Assembly (NCBI RefSeq): GCF_014137855.1
Contig: NZ_JACGWT010000006.1
Coordinates: 310,001-374,000 of the forward strand
Length of the DNA: 64,000 nt
Direction of reading: 5' to 3'
From: Microlunatus kandeliicorticis
GTDB lineage: Bacteria > Actinomycetota > Actinomycetes > Propionibacteriales > Propionibacteriaceae
The position numbers and the translations under genes are program-made. Position 1 is the stretch's first letter. Every line of letters begins with the position of its first letter. This document shows, piece by piece, positions 1 through 7,927 of this stretch. The notes under the pieces are model-generated. The model saw nothing but the letters and a program-made list of their open reading frames with translations, had not been told where the DNA came from and did no database searches.

Positions 1-1033
1 GGCCGTCGAACCGGTAGGCCGACGTGTCGAGGCCGTCGACCCGGCCGGGCACGGCCTCGAGCTGGACCACGGTGCCGAGGCCGCGGGCCAGCTGCGCCGC
101 GTAGAGCGTCTTGGGCAGCTCGCCCCAGGCGTGCGGCGAGGAGGCGACCCCGAGCCCGGCGAGCCGCGGCACCAACGAGCGCCAGGCGGTGAAACCGAAT
201 CCGATCACGTCCATCAGCAGCACGTCGACCAGCCCGTCGGCGGCCAGCGCCACCACCGCCTCGACGTCCGGGCAGGTCTCGCCGTCGGCGACCAGCAACG
301 ACGACCCGTTCTCGTCCCGCCAGCGCCGCAGCACCTCCAGGTCGGACCGGTTCTCGACGAACGGCTCCTCCAGCCAGAACAGCCCGCAGTCGGCGGTCGC
401 GTCCAGGTAACGCAGCGTGGTGGCCAGGTCGTAGCCGTCGTTGGCGTCCACCAGCAGCACGGCGTCGGGGTGGGCGTCGCGGACCGCGCGGGTGACGGCC
501 ACGTCGCGGGCCAGACCGTCCGCCGGATCGGTCCAGCGGTGACCGCGACCGATCTTGAGCTTGAACGCGGCGAAGCCGTCGGTGGCGTCCTCGGCCACGT
601 CGGCCAGCACCACGCCCGCGGCCGGGCGGTCGCGGGCGTCGAGGTCGGAGAAGTAGATCCCGCCGTCGTAGACCGGGGTGGTCTGCGGGCCGGCGGTGCC
701 GAGGAGGCGGTGGACGGGCAGGTCGAGCGCTCGACCGGCGAGGTCGTGCAGCGCGAGGTCGAGCGCCCGCGCGTCGGGGTCGACGACGCCGGTGACCGGG
801 TCGAACAGCTCGCCCACCGTGCGTCCGACGAACCGCTCGACCGGGCCCGGGACCGCCCCGGCCAGACCCCACCCGCGCAGCCCGTCGGTGGTCTCGACGG
901 TGACCGTGGTGCTGACCGGTCCGCGGCCGTGGTCGCCCAGCCGGGCGTTCTTGCCGATCAGCCGCGGGTAGCGACCGGTCAGCGAGCCCGTCTCCACCCG
1001 CCCGATCCGTCGACGGCCGAGCTCGTCGCTCAC
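1..1033 (-). CDS. Enolase-superfamily enzyme (mandelate racemase / muconate lactonizing type), C-terminus cut by window edge
   Basis: Translating the minus strand from a GTG at 1033 gives 344 residues that run off the window. The enolase-superfamily barrel residues are all visible: Lys158-x-Lys160 (KLK), Asp196 and Asn198 (VDAN), Glu222-Glu223 (LEEP), Asp250-Gly-Glu252 and His301 (PHAWG). This is the set that binds Mg2+ and abstracts an alpha proton from a carboxylate. Such enzymes are acid-sugar dehydratases, racemases or lactonizing enzymes; the sequence does not tell me which substrate. The GTG overlaps the TGA of the dehydrogenase gene upstream by 4 bp, so it is the third gene of a coupled operon. 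The dehydrogenase and sugar-isomerase-like partners suggest catabolism of a hydroxylated carboxylate (inference). Confidence 0.85.
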   Translation of the reverse strand, partial: MSDELGRRRIGRVETGSLTGRYPRLIGKNARLGDHGRGPVSTTVTVETTDGLRGWGLAGAVPGPVERFVGRTVGELFDPVTGVVDPDARALDLALHDLAGRALDLPVHRLLGTAGPQTTPVYDGGIYFSDLDARDRPAAGVVLADVAEDATDGFAAFKLKIGRGHRWTDPADGLARDVAVTRAVRDAHPDAVLLVDANDGYDLATTLRYLDATADCGLFWLEEPFVENRSDLEVLRRWRDENGSSLLVADGETCPDVEAVVALAADGLVDVLLMDVIGFGFTAWRSLVPRLAGLGVASSPHAWGELPKTLYAAQLARGLGTVVQLEAVPGRVDGLDTSAYRFDG

Positions 1034-2085
1034 CCCGCCGCGTCGCCGTCCGACTCGGCCGGGACGGGCTGGGTGGGTGCCGGGCCGAGCTCGTCGAGCA
1101 GCTCCTGGAGCCGGACGTAGGCCCGGTTGCGATAGCTGATCAGCTCGGGCACCTGCTCGGCCGTCAGCGGCAGGAAGCCGCCACCGGTCTTGGTCCCCAG
1201 GTGACCGCCCTCGACCAGCTCGGCCAGCGCCCGCGGGGTCGCGAACCGCTCCGGATAGGTCTGCTGGAGCGAGCGGTAGCAGGCGGCGTAGACGTCGAGC
1301 CCGGCCATGTCGGCGATCACGAACGGCCCGAAGAACGGCAGCCGGAAGCCGAAGGTGGTGCGGACGATCGCGTCCACCTCCTCGGCGCTGGTCACACCCT
1401 CCTCGACCAGCCGGGACGCCTCGGTGAACAGCGCATACTGCAGCCGGTTGAGCACGAACCCGGTCACGTCCTTGATCACCGCACCGCGCTTGCCGGCCTC
1501 GGCGACGATCGCCACCGCGAGGTCGGTGGCGGCCTGCGAGGTCCGCTCGTGCGGGATGATCTCGACGCCCGGGATGAACGGCGCCGGGTTGGAGAAGTGC
1601 ACCCCGAGGAAGCGCTGGGCGCCCTCGACCGCCTCGGCGAGCAGCGCGATCGACAGCGTCGAGGTGTTGGAGGCGATCACCGCGTCGGTGTTCGCCCGGC
1701 TGATCCGGGTGAGGATCGGGTGCTTGATCTCGACCTGCTCGGGCACCGCCTCCATGACGAACTCGGCACCCGCCACGGCCTCCTCGATGCTGTCCGACGC
1801 CTGCAGCCGGGCGGTCAGCCGCTCGACCGCGTCGGCCGGGAACAGCCCGTCGGCGGCGAACTGTCCGGCCTCGGTCAGGAGCCGGTCGTAGCTGGCGTGG
1901 GCGGCGGCCGCGGACACGTCGGCGAGCTTCACATCGGCCCCGGCCAGCCCGAGCACCTGGGCGATGCCGCCGCCCATGTAGCCGGCGCCGACCACGGCGA
2001 TCTGCCGGCCGGCGCCGTCGCCCGGGCTCCCGGACGGGACGTGCGTGGGTGCGGTCGCGGCCTCGTCGGCGGCGGGGGTGGTCAC
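1030..2085 (-). CDS. 3-hydroxyacyl-CoA dehydrogenase family NAD-dependent oxidoreductase
   Basis: The 351-residue product has an N-terminal Rossmann fold with GAGYMG at residues 33-38, preceded by a Pro/Ala-rich tail of about 25 residues. It carries the family's ASNTSTLSI and GVHFSNPAP segments; the His in the latter is the catalytic base in this family. A helical C-terminal dimerisation domain follows. Family members oxidise 3-hydroxybutyryl-CoA or related 3-hydroxy acids such as L-gulonate or carnitine. Because the neighbours are an enolase-superfamily enzyme and a sugar isomerase-like protein, a free hydroxy acid is as likely a substrate as an acyl-CoA (inference). The GTG start overlaps the preceding stop (GTGA), and the 3' end overlaps the next gene in the same way. 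Confidence 0.82.
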   Translation of the reverse strand: MTTPAADEAATAPTHVPSGSPGDGAGRQIAVVGAGYMGGGIAQVLGLAGADVKLADVSAAAAHASYDRLLTEAGQFAADGLFPADAVERLTARLQASDSIEEAVAGAEFVMEAVPEQVEIKHPILTRISRANTDAVIASNTSTLSIALLAEAVEGAQRFLGVHFSNPAPFIPGVEIIPHERTSQAATDLAVAIVAEAGKRGAVIKDVTGFVLNRLQYALFTEASRLVEEGVTSAEEVDAIVRTTFGFRLPFFGPFVIADMAGLDVYAACYRSLQQTYPERFATPRALAELVEGGHLGTKTGGGFLPLTAEQVPELISYRNRAYVRLQELLDELGPAPTQPVPAESDGDAAG

Positions 2086-3047
2086 AGGGCCTCCATCGGC
2101 TCGGGTTGGGTGACGTGGCTGGTGCCCAGCGCGTAGCCGGGACGCTTGGGCAGCGCGTGACGCCGCAGGTAGTCACGGTTGGTGGCGCTGACGCTGAGCC
2201 CGTCGCCGCCGTAGTGCTCGCAGCAGATCGCCCCCTGGAAGCCGCCGGCCAGCGCGATCTTGACCGCCTCGCGGTAGCTCATCACGCCGGTCTCCAGCGG
2301 CGTCGGGACCGCGGTGTAGAAGTCGCGGGCCTCGTCCTCGTCGCGGGCGTAGTTCTTGACGTGCCAGTAGTTCGCCCACGGCAGCGTGGCCTCGCACAGC
2401 TCGCGCCACGGCTCGATCGGCCGGTGCAGCCGGAGCAGGTTGCCGAGGTCGGGGTTGAGCCCGACGTTGTCCATCCCGATCTCGCTGACCAGCCGGACCG
2501 AGGAGGCCGAGGTGCCGAGGAAGGTGTCCTCGTACATCTCCAGCGAGACCAGCAGCCCCAGCTCGGCGGCGTGCCGGCCGAGCTCGCGGAACCGCGCGAC
2601 CGCACGGTTCCAGGCCTCGGCGTCGTCGCGGTCGTCCTGGTGCCCGACGACCGTCCAGAACCAGAGCTGCTGCTTCTGCTCCTCGCTGAGCGCCTGGTGG
2701 AGCCCGAACGAGACCAGCGGGATCCCCAGTGCGGCCGCCGCCTCGAGCGTCCGGTGGCTGTAGGCGAGGTTGTCGTCGCCGTGCTCGGCGTCGATCACGC
2801 TGCGCCGGATCGCCGACACCGCCGGCGCCCGCAGCCCGGCCTCGTGGATCGCCTGGGCCAGCTCGACCAGCCGCTCCGCGCTCAGGTCCCCCGGCCGGAT
2901 CGCCGCGTCGGTCAGGTCGACGAAGTCGAACCCTGCGTCCTTGATCTCGGTGAACGCCTCCAGCCACTCCTGGCCCGAGGCCTCGGTCAGCGGCGGGAAC
3001 TGCAGCATGGCGGCCGCGATCGGCCAGTCCTCAGCGGTGTAGGTCAT
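2082..3047 (-). CDS. Sugar phosphate isomerase/epimerase family TIM-barrel protein
   Basis: This is the first gene of the three-gene operon, 321 residues. It is an AP-endonuclease-2/xylose-isomerase-like TIM barrel. The expected divalent-metal ligands are visible: Glu170 (SLEMYED), Asp200 (NPDLGN), His229 (WHVKNY) and Glu277 (CEHYGG). Members isomerise or epimerise keto sugars, or act as dehydratases or hydrolases on small polyols. Substrate specificity cannot be read from the sequence. The start is ATG at 3047, with AGGAGGGCC-like purines upstream. No regulator gene is adjacent; the nearest gene on the other side is clpX, separated by a repeat-bearing intergenic region. Confidence 0.82.
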   Translation of the reverse strand: MTYTAEDWPIAAAMLQFPPLTEASGQEWLEAFTEIKDAGFDFVDLTDAAIRPGDLSAERLVELAQAIHEAGLRAPAVSAIRRSVIDAEHGDDNLAYSHRTLEAAAALGIPLVSFGLHQALSEEQKQQLWFWTVVGHQDDRDDAEAWNRAVARFRELGRHAAELGLLVSLEMYEDTFLGTSASSVRLVSEIGMDNVGLNPDLGNLLRLHRPIEPWRELCEATLPWANYWHVKNYARDEDEARDFYTAVPTPLETGVMSYREAVKIALAGGFQGAICCEHYGGDGLSVSATNRDYLRRHALPKRPGYALGTSHVTQPEPMEAL

Positions 3048-3298
3048 CGGCCCTCCTGACGGTGGACCTCGATCCTGTCAAAGCGACGAACGGCGTCCAC
3101 CACCACCCCGGAGCGACAGCCCGCACGCAGTGCGGTCCTCCTCGGCCACCCACCCGGACGAGAGACAGGCCGAGACCGAGGAGGTCGGGTGCTCGGCGTC
3201 CCCGAGGGAGCGTGGATGGGCCTGGCCGTCGACCGAGCCTGCGAGGGAGACTGGTTGCGAACGAGGGGACGCCGAGCACCAGGCCGACGACCGCACCC
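3048..3298. other. Intergenic region, probable promoter of the 1-3047 operon; no gene seen
   Basis: About 250 bp upstream of the isomerase gene. Open frames here are short and lack any recognisable protein. It should hold the operon promoter, but I cannot pick out a convincing -35/-10 pair. It is followed by the CTTCGACA repeat cluster. Confidence 0.4.
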
Positions 3299-3390
3299 AC
3301 CGCGCTTCGACAGGCTCAGCGCACGTGCCACCGCGCTTCGACAAGCTCAGCGCACGTCCCACCGCGCTTCGACAAGCTCAGCGAGCGGTA
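3299..3390. repeat. Three tandem copies of the CTTCGACAGGCTCAG-core repeat, period about 30 bp
   Basis: Three consecutive units of the form CCGCGCTTCGACAAGCTCAG followed by CGCACG sit just beyond the 3' end of clpX. The first copy has the AGGCTCAG variant and the other two AAGCTCAG. The same core recurs at 32112, 36103, 36556 and 56036. The element is not coding. Confidence 0.9.
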
Positions 3391-3403
3391 TCCCGCGCGA
3401 GCC

Positions 3404-4693
3404 TCAGGCGCTCTTGTCGCGTCGCTCCCGCTTGGCCAGCTTCTCGCGCGGCACCAGCGTCGGGAGGACGTTGTCGTTGACCACGTCGGCGGTGATGATG
3501 ACCTGGGCCACGTCCTCGCGGCTGGGCACGTCGTACATCACGTTGAGCAGCACCTCCTCGAGGATGGCCCGGAGCCCGCGGGCGCCGGTGCCGCGGAGCA
3601 GCGCCAGGTCCGCGATCGCCTCGATCGCCTCGGGGGTGAACTCGAGCTCGACGCCGTCGAGCTCGAACAGCTTCTTGAACTGCTTGGTCAGCGCGTTCCG
3701 CGGTTCGACCAGGATCCGGATCAGCGCGTCCCGGTCGAGCGGGGCGACCGAGGAGATCATCGGCAGCCGGCCGATGAACTCGGGGATCAGGCCGAACTTG
3801 ACCAGGTCCTCGGGCCGGACGTCCACGAACGGGTCGTCGGAGACCGGCTTGCGGGTCTCGAGGTCGTTGTTGAAGCCGAGCGGGCGCTTGCCGACCCGGC
3901 TGGCGATGATGTGGTCGAGCCCCGCGAACGCACCCCCGACGATGAACAGCACGTTGGTGGTGTCGATCTGGATGAAGTCCTGGTGCGGGTGCTTGCGGCC
4001 GCCCTGCGGCGGGACGCTGGCCGTGGTGCCCTCGAGGATCTTGAGCAGTGCCTGCTGGACGCCCTCACCGGAGACGTCGCGGGTGATCGACGGGTTCTCG
4101 CTCTTGCGGGCGATCTTGTCGACCTCGTCGATGTAGATGATCCCGGTCTCGGCCTTCTTGACGTCGAAGTCGGCGGCCTGGATCAGCTTGAGCAGGATGT
4201 TCTCGACGTCCTCGCCGACGTAGCCCGCCTCGGTCAGCGCGGTGGCGTCGGCGATGGCGAACGGCACGTTCAGCATCTTGGCCAGCGTCTGGGCCAGATA
4301 GGTCTTGCCGCACCCGGTCGGCCCGATCAGCAGGATGTTCGACTTGCCCAGCTCGACGCCGTCGTCCTCGGGACGCCGGGCGCCGCTGCCGGCGTGCGCC
4401 TGCACCCGCTTGTAGTGGTTGTAGACGGCCACCGCGAGCGCCCGCTTGGCGCTGTCCTGCCCGATGACGTACCCGTCGAGGAACTGCCGGATCTGCTGGG
4501 GCTTGGGCAGCTCCTCGAGCAGGCCGACGTCGGAGCCCTCGGAGAACTCCTCCTCGATGATCTCGTTGCAGAGGTCGATGCACTCGTCACAGATGTAGAC
4601 GCCGGGACCGGCGATCAACTTCTTGACCTGCTTCTGGCTCTTGCCGCAGAACGAGCACTTCAGGAGGTCGCCGCTCTCTCCGATGCGGGCCAT
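3404..4693 (-). CDS. clpX: ATP-dependent Clp protease ATP-binding subunit ClpX
   Basis: A 429-residue AAA+ unfoldase that feeds substrates to the ClpP1P2 peptidase encoded next to it. It has the N-terminal C4 zinc-binding domain (Cys13, Cys16, Cys35, Cys38), Walker A GPTGCGKT near 124-131, Walker B IIYIDEVD near 185-192, a sensor/arginine-finger region around FIGRLP, and the C-terminal small domain. The ClpP-docking loop reads LGF (PLGFNND). The length matches the family. I chose ATG 4693 over the in-frame GTG 4696 because AGGAGAGG is better spaced to it. It lies 129 bp downstream of clpP2 in the same orientation with its own likely promoter, so it can be expressed separately. Confidence 0.98.
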   Translation of the reverse strand: MARIGESGDLLKCSFCGKSQKQVKKLIAGPGVYICDECIDLCNEIIEEEFSEGSDVGLLEELPKPQQIRQFLDGYVIGQDSAKRALAVAVYNHYKRVQAHAGSGARRPEDDGVELGKSNILLIGPTGCGKTYLAQTLAKMLNVPFAIADATALTEAGYVGEDVENILLKLIQAADFDVKKAETGIIYIDEVDKIARKSENPSITRDVSGEGVQQALLKILEGTTASVPPQGGRKHPHQDFIQIDTTNVLFIVGGAFAGLDHIIASRVGKRPLGFNNDLETRKPVSDDPFVDVRPEDLVKFGLIPEFIGRLPMISSVAPLDRDALIRILVEPRNALTKQFKKLFELDGVELEFTPEAIEAIADLALLRGTGARGLRAILEEVLLNVMYDVPSREDVAQVIITADVVNDNVLPTLVPREKLAKRERRDKSA

Positions 4694-4758
4694 CACCTCT
4701 CCTCTCGGGGAGCGCTCCGGTGCGGGTTCAGGGCCCCCGACCGACGTGGACGGATCAG

Positions 4759-4777
4759 CCCACCCTAACCGGGTGGG
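4759..4777 (-). promoter_or_regulatory. Inverted repeat overlapping a likely clpX -10 box
   Basis: A perfect 7-bp inverted repeat (CCCACCC, TAACC loop, GGGTGGG) lies between clpP2 and clpX. On the minus strand a TAGGGT hexamer (4762-4767) falls inside it, about 70 bp upstream of the clpX start. It may be an operator over the clpX -10 box, or a weak attenuator after clpP2. The -35 (TGTCCG, 4785-4790) is poor. Confidence 0.4.
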
Positions 4778-4822
4778 AGTCCGACGGACAGGATTTTCTG
4801 CTGTGCGTCCGTGCCGCCCAGC

Positions 4823-5482
4823 TCAGGCCGGGACGGCCTTCAGCGAGGTCAGGACGTCGTCGATGATCCCGTACTCCTTGGCCTGCTCGGCCGTCAGGTA
4901 CTTGTCGCGCTCGATGTCCCGGCTGATCTCGGTGACGTCCTTGCCGGTGTCGGAGCTGAGCATGTTCTCCATCAGCTCGCGGATCCGGAGGATCTCCTTG
5001 GCCTGGATCTCGATGTCGGAGGACTGCCCGTAGCCGCCCTCGGTGGCCGGCTGGTGGATCAGGATCCGGCTGTTCGGGAGCGCGAGCCGCTTGCCCTTGG
5101 TGCCGGCGGCCAGGATCACCGCGGCGGCCGAGGCGGCCTGCCCGAGGCAGACGGTCCGGACGTCGGGCTTGATGTAGCGCATCGTGTCGTAGATCGCGGT
5201 CAGCGCGGTGAACGAGCCACCCGGGCTATTGATGTAGATCTCGATGTCGCGGTCGGTGTCCATCGACTGCAGGCAGAGCAGCTGGGCCATCACCGCGTTG
5301 GCGATCTCGTCGCTGATCGGGGTGCCGAGGAAGATGATCCGGTCCTCGAACAGCTTGGTGTAGGGGTCGATGCGGCGCATCCCGTAGGAGGTGCGCTCCT
5401 CCCACTGCGGGATGTAGTAGTCCATCTGCGGCGCGAAGGGCTGCCCCTCGGCGAAGGGCGCGCCGAACGTGTTGCTTCTCAT
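4823..5482 (-). CDS. clpP2: ATP-dependent Clp protease proteolytic subunit 2
   Basis: A 219-residue serine peptidase subunit. The nucleophile is Ser118 (GQAASAA) and the general base His143 (LIHQP); the acidic member lies in the EISRDIERD segment. In actinobacteria ClpP2 forms a hetero-tetradecamer with ClpP1 and carries the main docking surface for ClpX/ClpC1 (family knowledge). I chose ATG 5482 because the open frame continues upstream only by reading through clpP1 in another frame, and MRSNTFG fits the usual N-terminus. It follows clpP1 by 11 nt, so the two are co-transcribed. Confidence 0.98.
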   Translation of the reverse strand: MRSNTFGAPFAEGQPFAPQMDYYIPQWEERTSYGMRRIDPYTKLFEDRIIFLGTPISDEIANAVMAQLLCLQSMDTDRDIEIYINSPGGSFTALTAIYDTMRYIKPDVRTVCLGQAASAAAVILAAGTKGKRLALPNSRILIHQPATEGGYGQSSDIEIQAKEILRIRELMENMLSSDTGKDVTEISRDIERDKYLTAEQAKEYGIIDDVLTSLKAVPA

Positions 5483-5493
5483 CACAGGCTCTC

Positions 5494-6144
5494 TCACTGG
5501 TTGGGCGCGTCGGCCGAGTCGGGGATCTGCGCGGCCGAGCTGAAGACGTGGTCGATGAAGCCGTACTCGAGCGCCTGCTCGGCGGTGAACCACCGGTCGC
5601 GGTCGGAGTCGGCCTCGATCTTCTCCAGCGTCTGGCCGGTGTGCTCGGCGATCAACTGCTGCATCACGTTCTTGATGTGCAGGCTCTGCTCGGCCTGGAT
5701 CCGGATGTCGCTCGCGGTGCCGCCGAGGCCGCCGGACGGCTGGTGCATCATGATCCGGCTGTGCGGCTGGGCGTAGCGCTTGCCCTTGGTGCCGGCGCTG
5801 AGCAGGAACTGCCCCATCGAGGCGGCCAGCCCCATCGCCACGGTCGCGACGTCGTTGGAGATCCACTTCATGGTGTCGTAGATCGCCATCCCGGAGTCGA
5901 CCGAGCCACCCGGGGAGTTGATGTAGAGCCAGATGTCCTTGTGCGGGTCCTCGGCGTTCAGCAGCAGCATCTGCGCGCAGATCGCGTTCGAGTTCTCGTC
6001 CTTGACCTCGGAGCCGAGGAAGATGATCCGGTTGGCCAGCAGGGCCTGGTAGACGTTGTCGTCGAGTCCGTAGCCCTGCGGGCGGGTCGCCATCCGCGGG
6101 CCGGGGAACGGGGTCCCGCCGGTCGGGTCGATGTGGTCGTTCAC
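5494..6144 (-). CDS. clpP1: ATP-dependent Clp protease proteolytic subunit 1
   Basis: A 216-residue ClpP peptidase. The catalytic residues are Ser109 (GLAASMGQ), His134 (MMHQPSGG) and an Asp in the EADSDRDR segment. The handle and strand motifs ([12 protein letters not shown]) are typical. It pairs with ClpP2 to degrade proteins delivered by ClpX and ClpC1. The start is GTG 6144: a TAGGTT -10 box ends only 7 nt upstream, so the mRNA is probably leaderless, and no Shine-Dalgarno sequence is present. A ClgR-type site lies about 60 bp upstream of the predicted transcription start. Confidence 0.97.
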   Translation of the reverse strand: MNDHIDPTGGTPFPGPRMATRPQGYGLDDNVYQALLANRIIFLGSEVKDENSNAICAQMLLLNAEDPHKDIWLYINSPGGSVDSGMAIYDTMKWISNDVATVAMGLAASMGQFLLSAGTKGKRYAQPHSRIMMHQPSGGLGGTASDIRIQAEQSLHIKNVMQQLIAEHTGQTLEKIEADSDRDRWFTAEQALEYGFIDHVFSSAAQIPDSADAPNQ

Positions 6145-6151
6145 ACCGGCG

Positions 6152-6212
6152 AACCTACAGCCGGGTGGGGACGAACCCGAGGGGTGTCTTGCCGTGTTCG
6201 CTGTGGGCGCAC
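6152..6212 (-). promoter_or_regulatory. clpP1P2 promoter with a ClgR-like operator
   Basis: On the minus strand a -10 box TAGGTT occupies 6152-6157, 7 nt before the clpP1 GTG. There is no good -35 box. Centred near 6204 is GTTCGCTGTGGGCGCAC, which contains CGC-N5-GCG (6199-6209). CGC-N5-GCG is the described core of sites for ClgR, the activator of clpP1P2 in several actinobacteria. Its distance of about 60 bp from the predicted start fits an activator site. The assignment is by motif only. Confidence 0.55.
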
Positions 6213-6263
6213 GACCCCGTCCGCACGACCGCCGCGGCCCCCGGGAGCGCGGTGCCCGCGCAC

Positions 6264-6269
6264 TAGATT
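6264..6269 (+). promoter_or_regulatory. -10 box of a leaderless glutathione peroxidase promoter
   Basis: TAGATT ends 6 nt before the ATG at 6276 and no ribosome binding site lies between, so the transcript should begin at or next to the start codon. The same TAGATTGGCG string precedes the small ORF at 55747. Confidence 0.5.
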
Positions 6270-6275
6270 GGCGCC

Positions 6276-6767
6276 ATGACGTCTCTCGCCGATTTCCGCG
6301 CCCGCAGCATCGACGGGCGCGAGGTGTCGCTGTCCGACTACCTCGGTCAGGTGGTGCTGGTGGTCAACACCGCCTCGCAGTGCGGCCTGACCCCGCAGTA
6401 CGAGGGCCTGGAGAAGCTGTACCGCGACTACGCCGACCGGGGTCTGGTGGTGCTCGGCTTCCCGTGCGACCAGTTCGGGCACCAGGAGCCGGGTGACGAC
6501 GCGAGCATCAGCGACTTCTGCTCGATGAACTACGGCGTGAGCTTCCCGATGTTCGCCAAGGTGGAGGTCAACGGCGACGACGCGCACCCGCTGTGGAAGT
6601 GGCTGCGCGACGAGAAGCGCGGGATCCTCGGCGGCGCCATCAAGTGGAACTTCACCAAGTTCCTGGTCGGCCGCGACGGGCAGGTGCTCGACCGGTACGC
6701 CCCGACCACCACGCCGGACAAGATCGCCCCCGACATCGAGAAGGTGCTCGCCGAGCAGGCGGCCTGA
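6276..6767 (+). CDS. Glutathione peroxidase family protein (thiol peroxidase)
   Basis: A 163-residue thioredoxin-fold peroxidase that reduces hydroperoxides. The catalytic tetrad is visible: Cys36 ([11 protein letters not shown]; Cys, not selenocysteine), Gln70 (FGHQEPG), Trp124 and Asn125 (KWNFTKF). A further Cys64 in FPCDQF and Cys82 in SDFCSMN may resolve the sulfenic acid. Actinobacteria lack glutathione, so the usual reductant for this class is thioredoxin (family knowledge). It is transcribed away from clpP1 and shares the 131-bp promoter region, and it converges on the DUF559 gene. Confidence 0.93.
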   Translation: MTSLADFRARSIDGREVSLSDYLGQVVLVVNTASQCGLTPQYEGLEKLYRDYADRGLVVLGFPCDQFGHQEPGDDASISDFCSMNYGVSFPMFAKVEVNGDDAHPLWKWLRDEKRGILGGAIKWNFTKFLVGRDGQVLDRYAPTTTPDKIAPDIEKVLAEQAA

Positions 6768-6786
6768 GCGCCTGACGGCCGGGAGA

Positions 6787-6834
6787 GCCGACGAGCCGGT
6801 GAGTTCGCCGCGATGTCGCGGCCGAACTCACCGG
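6787..6834. repeat. 48-bp palindromic element, copy A (likely bidirectional terminator)
   Basis: The arms CCGGTGAGTTCG and CGAACTCACCGG flank an inner CCGCGA/TCGCGG pair, giving a nearly perfect hairpin. It lies between the converging 3' ends of the peroxidase and DUF559 genes. A second copy, identical at 47 of 48 positions and in the same orientation, lies at 7860-7907. Confidence 0.85.
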
Positions 6835-6850
6835 ACAGTCCGGCGCAGGC

Positions 6851-7849
6851 TCAGGCCACGAGCCGGCAGCGGTGGCACCGGCTCGGCCTGCCGGGCCAGC
6901 CCCGGGCGGCCAGCACCCCGGCCACCTGGGCGGCGACCACGCACGGCCGGGTCGACACGTCGCGGTGGCCGTAGCGGAGCGTGACCAGCCCGTCGAGCGG
7001 GGCGACGTTGTCGCGGTCGAGGTCGCGGAACCGGGCCTCCCCGGTGTGCCCCGCCCGCCCGTCGAGCTCGACCAGGACGCCGAACTCGCGGGAGAGCGCG
7101 TCGGCCACGGTGCTGCGGCGACGCACCTGCCGTTCGGCCGCCGGCAGCCCGTGCGCCCGCTCGACGTCGTGCAGGTAGGCGATCTCGAGGGCACTGTGGG
7201 CGCCGGTCGCCAAGTCGTCGAGCAATCGGAGCACCAGCGCGCGGTGCCGTACCCGCTGACGCGCCTCCGCAGCGACCCGGAGCCGCTGGGGTGTGGTCCG
7301 GTGGCTCTGGACGGCGGCCGACAGCCAGGTCACGACGTCGTCCACCGCTGCCTCGCCGACCAGGTCGAGGGCGGTGTCCTCGACGGTGGTCCGTGGCGGG
7401 GAACCGGGTGAGCGCGGGCTCCGCACGCCCTCCTGCTCGCGGCGGAACCGCCAGCGGCCGTCGCGGCTCGGCGCCGAGCCCGCACCGGGGACGAGGACGT
7501 CGATCGGCTCCGGCGGGCTGCCGGTCCAGCCCCACGCGTGGGCGGCCGCTGTCCCACCGAGACGAGCGCGGTCGCCACCCAGGAGCACACCCGCCCAGGC
7601 GAGCGCCGGCCACCCGGCCGGACCGCCGCCGACCAGGTAGACCCCACGCGCCAGCGGCACCCAGAGGCCGTCGCGGACCAGCCGGACGATCGCGTGCCGG
7701 CCGAGGCCGCACCCGAGGGCCTGCTCGCGGGTGACCACCCGGTCCTGCAGGGCGGCCAGCCGGAGCAGCGCGGACGGAACGGGCTGGCGCGGGTGCACCC
7801 GTGCATCGTGGCCAGCGGACCGGCCCGGCGCCACCGCCCCTGTGGACAA
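6851..7849 (-). CDS. DUF559 protein with AbiEi-like N-terminal domain
   Basis: A 332-residue protein of a type common and often solitary in actinobacteria. The N-terminal half (ALLRLAALQDRVVTREQAL, GRHAIVRLVRDG) resembles the winged-helix domain of AbiEi antitoxins. The C-terminal part has a Vsr/PD-(D/E)XK-like core (LVELDGRAGH followed by FRDLDRDN), the DUF559 nuclease-like fold. Its cellular role is unknown. Internal GTG starts (for instance the Val before HPRQPVP) are possible. The gene sits between tig and the peroxidase gene with one copy of the same 48-bp palindrome on each side, which suggests it arrived as a unit. Confidence 0.75.
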   Translation of the reverse strand: MSTGAVAPGRSAGHDARVHPRQPVPSALLRLAALQDRVVTREQALGCGLGRHAIVRLVRDGLWVPLARGVYLVGGGPAGWPALAWAGVLLGGDRARLGGTAAAHAWGWTGSPPEPIDVLVPGAGSAPSRDGRWRFRREQEGVRSPRSPGSPPRTTVEDTALDLVGEAAVDDVVTWLSAAVQSHRTTPQRLRVAAEARQRVRHRALVLRLLDDLATGAHSALEIAYLHDVERAHGLPAAERQVRRRSTVADALSREFGVLVELDGRAGHTGEARFRDLDRDNVAPLDGLVTLRYGHRDVSTRPCVVAAQVAGVLAARGWPGRPSRCHRCRLVA

Positions 7850-7859
7850 CCCCCGGAAC

Positions 7860-7907
7860 GCCGACGAGCCGGTGAGTTCGCCGCGTTGTCGCGGCCGAAC
7901 TCACCGG
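7860..7907. repeat. 48-bp palindromic element, copy B (likely tig terminator)
   Basis: Same orientation and sequence as the element at 6787-6834 with one A/T difference. Here the palindrome is longer, with outer arms CGAGCCGG and CCGGCTCG. It lies between the 3' end of tig and the 5' end of the DUF559 gene. Confidence 0.85.
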
Positions 7908-7927
7908 CTCGTGGTGAGGAGTCCGGG

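Noticed and set aside
3048-3400. Short open frames on both strands as small genes
   Set aside because: They read through repeat sequence (for instance ALSLSKRG motifs) and lack start signals or any family resemblance.
3062-4768. A 568-codon plus-strand open frame opposite clpX
   Set aside because: Same antisense shadow effect; its composition is low in ordinary hydrophobic cores and clpX on the other strand is unmistakable.
4823-5866. Extended 347-residue ClpP2
   Set aside because: The extra N-terminus is clpP1 read out of frame; ATG 5482 gives the normal family length.
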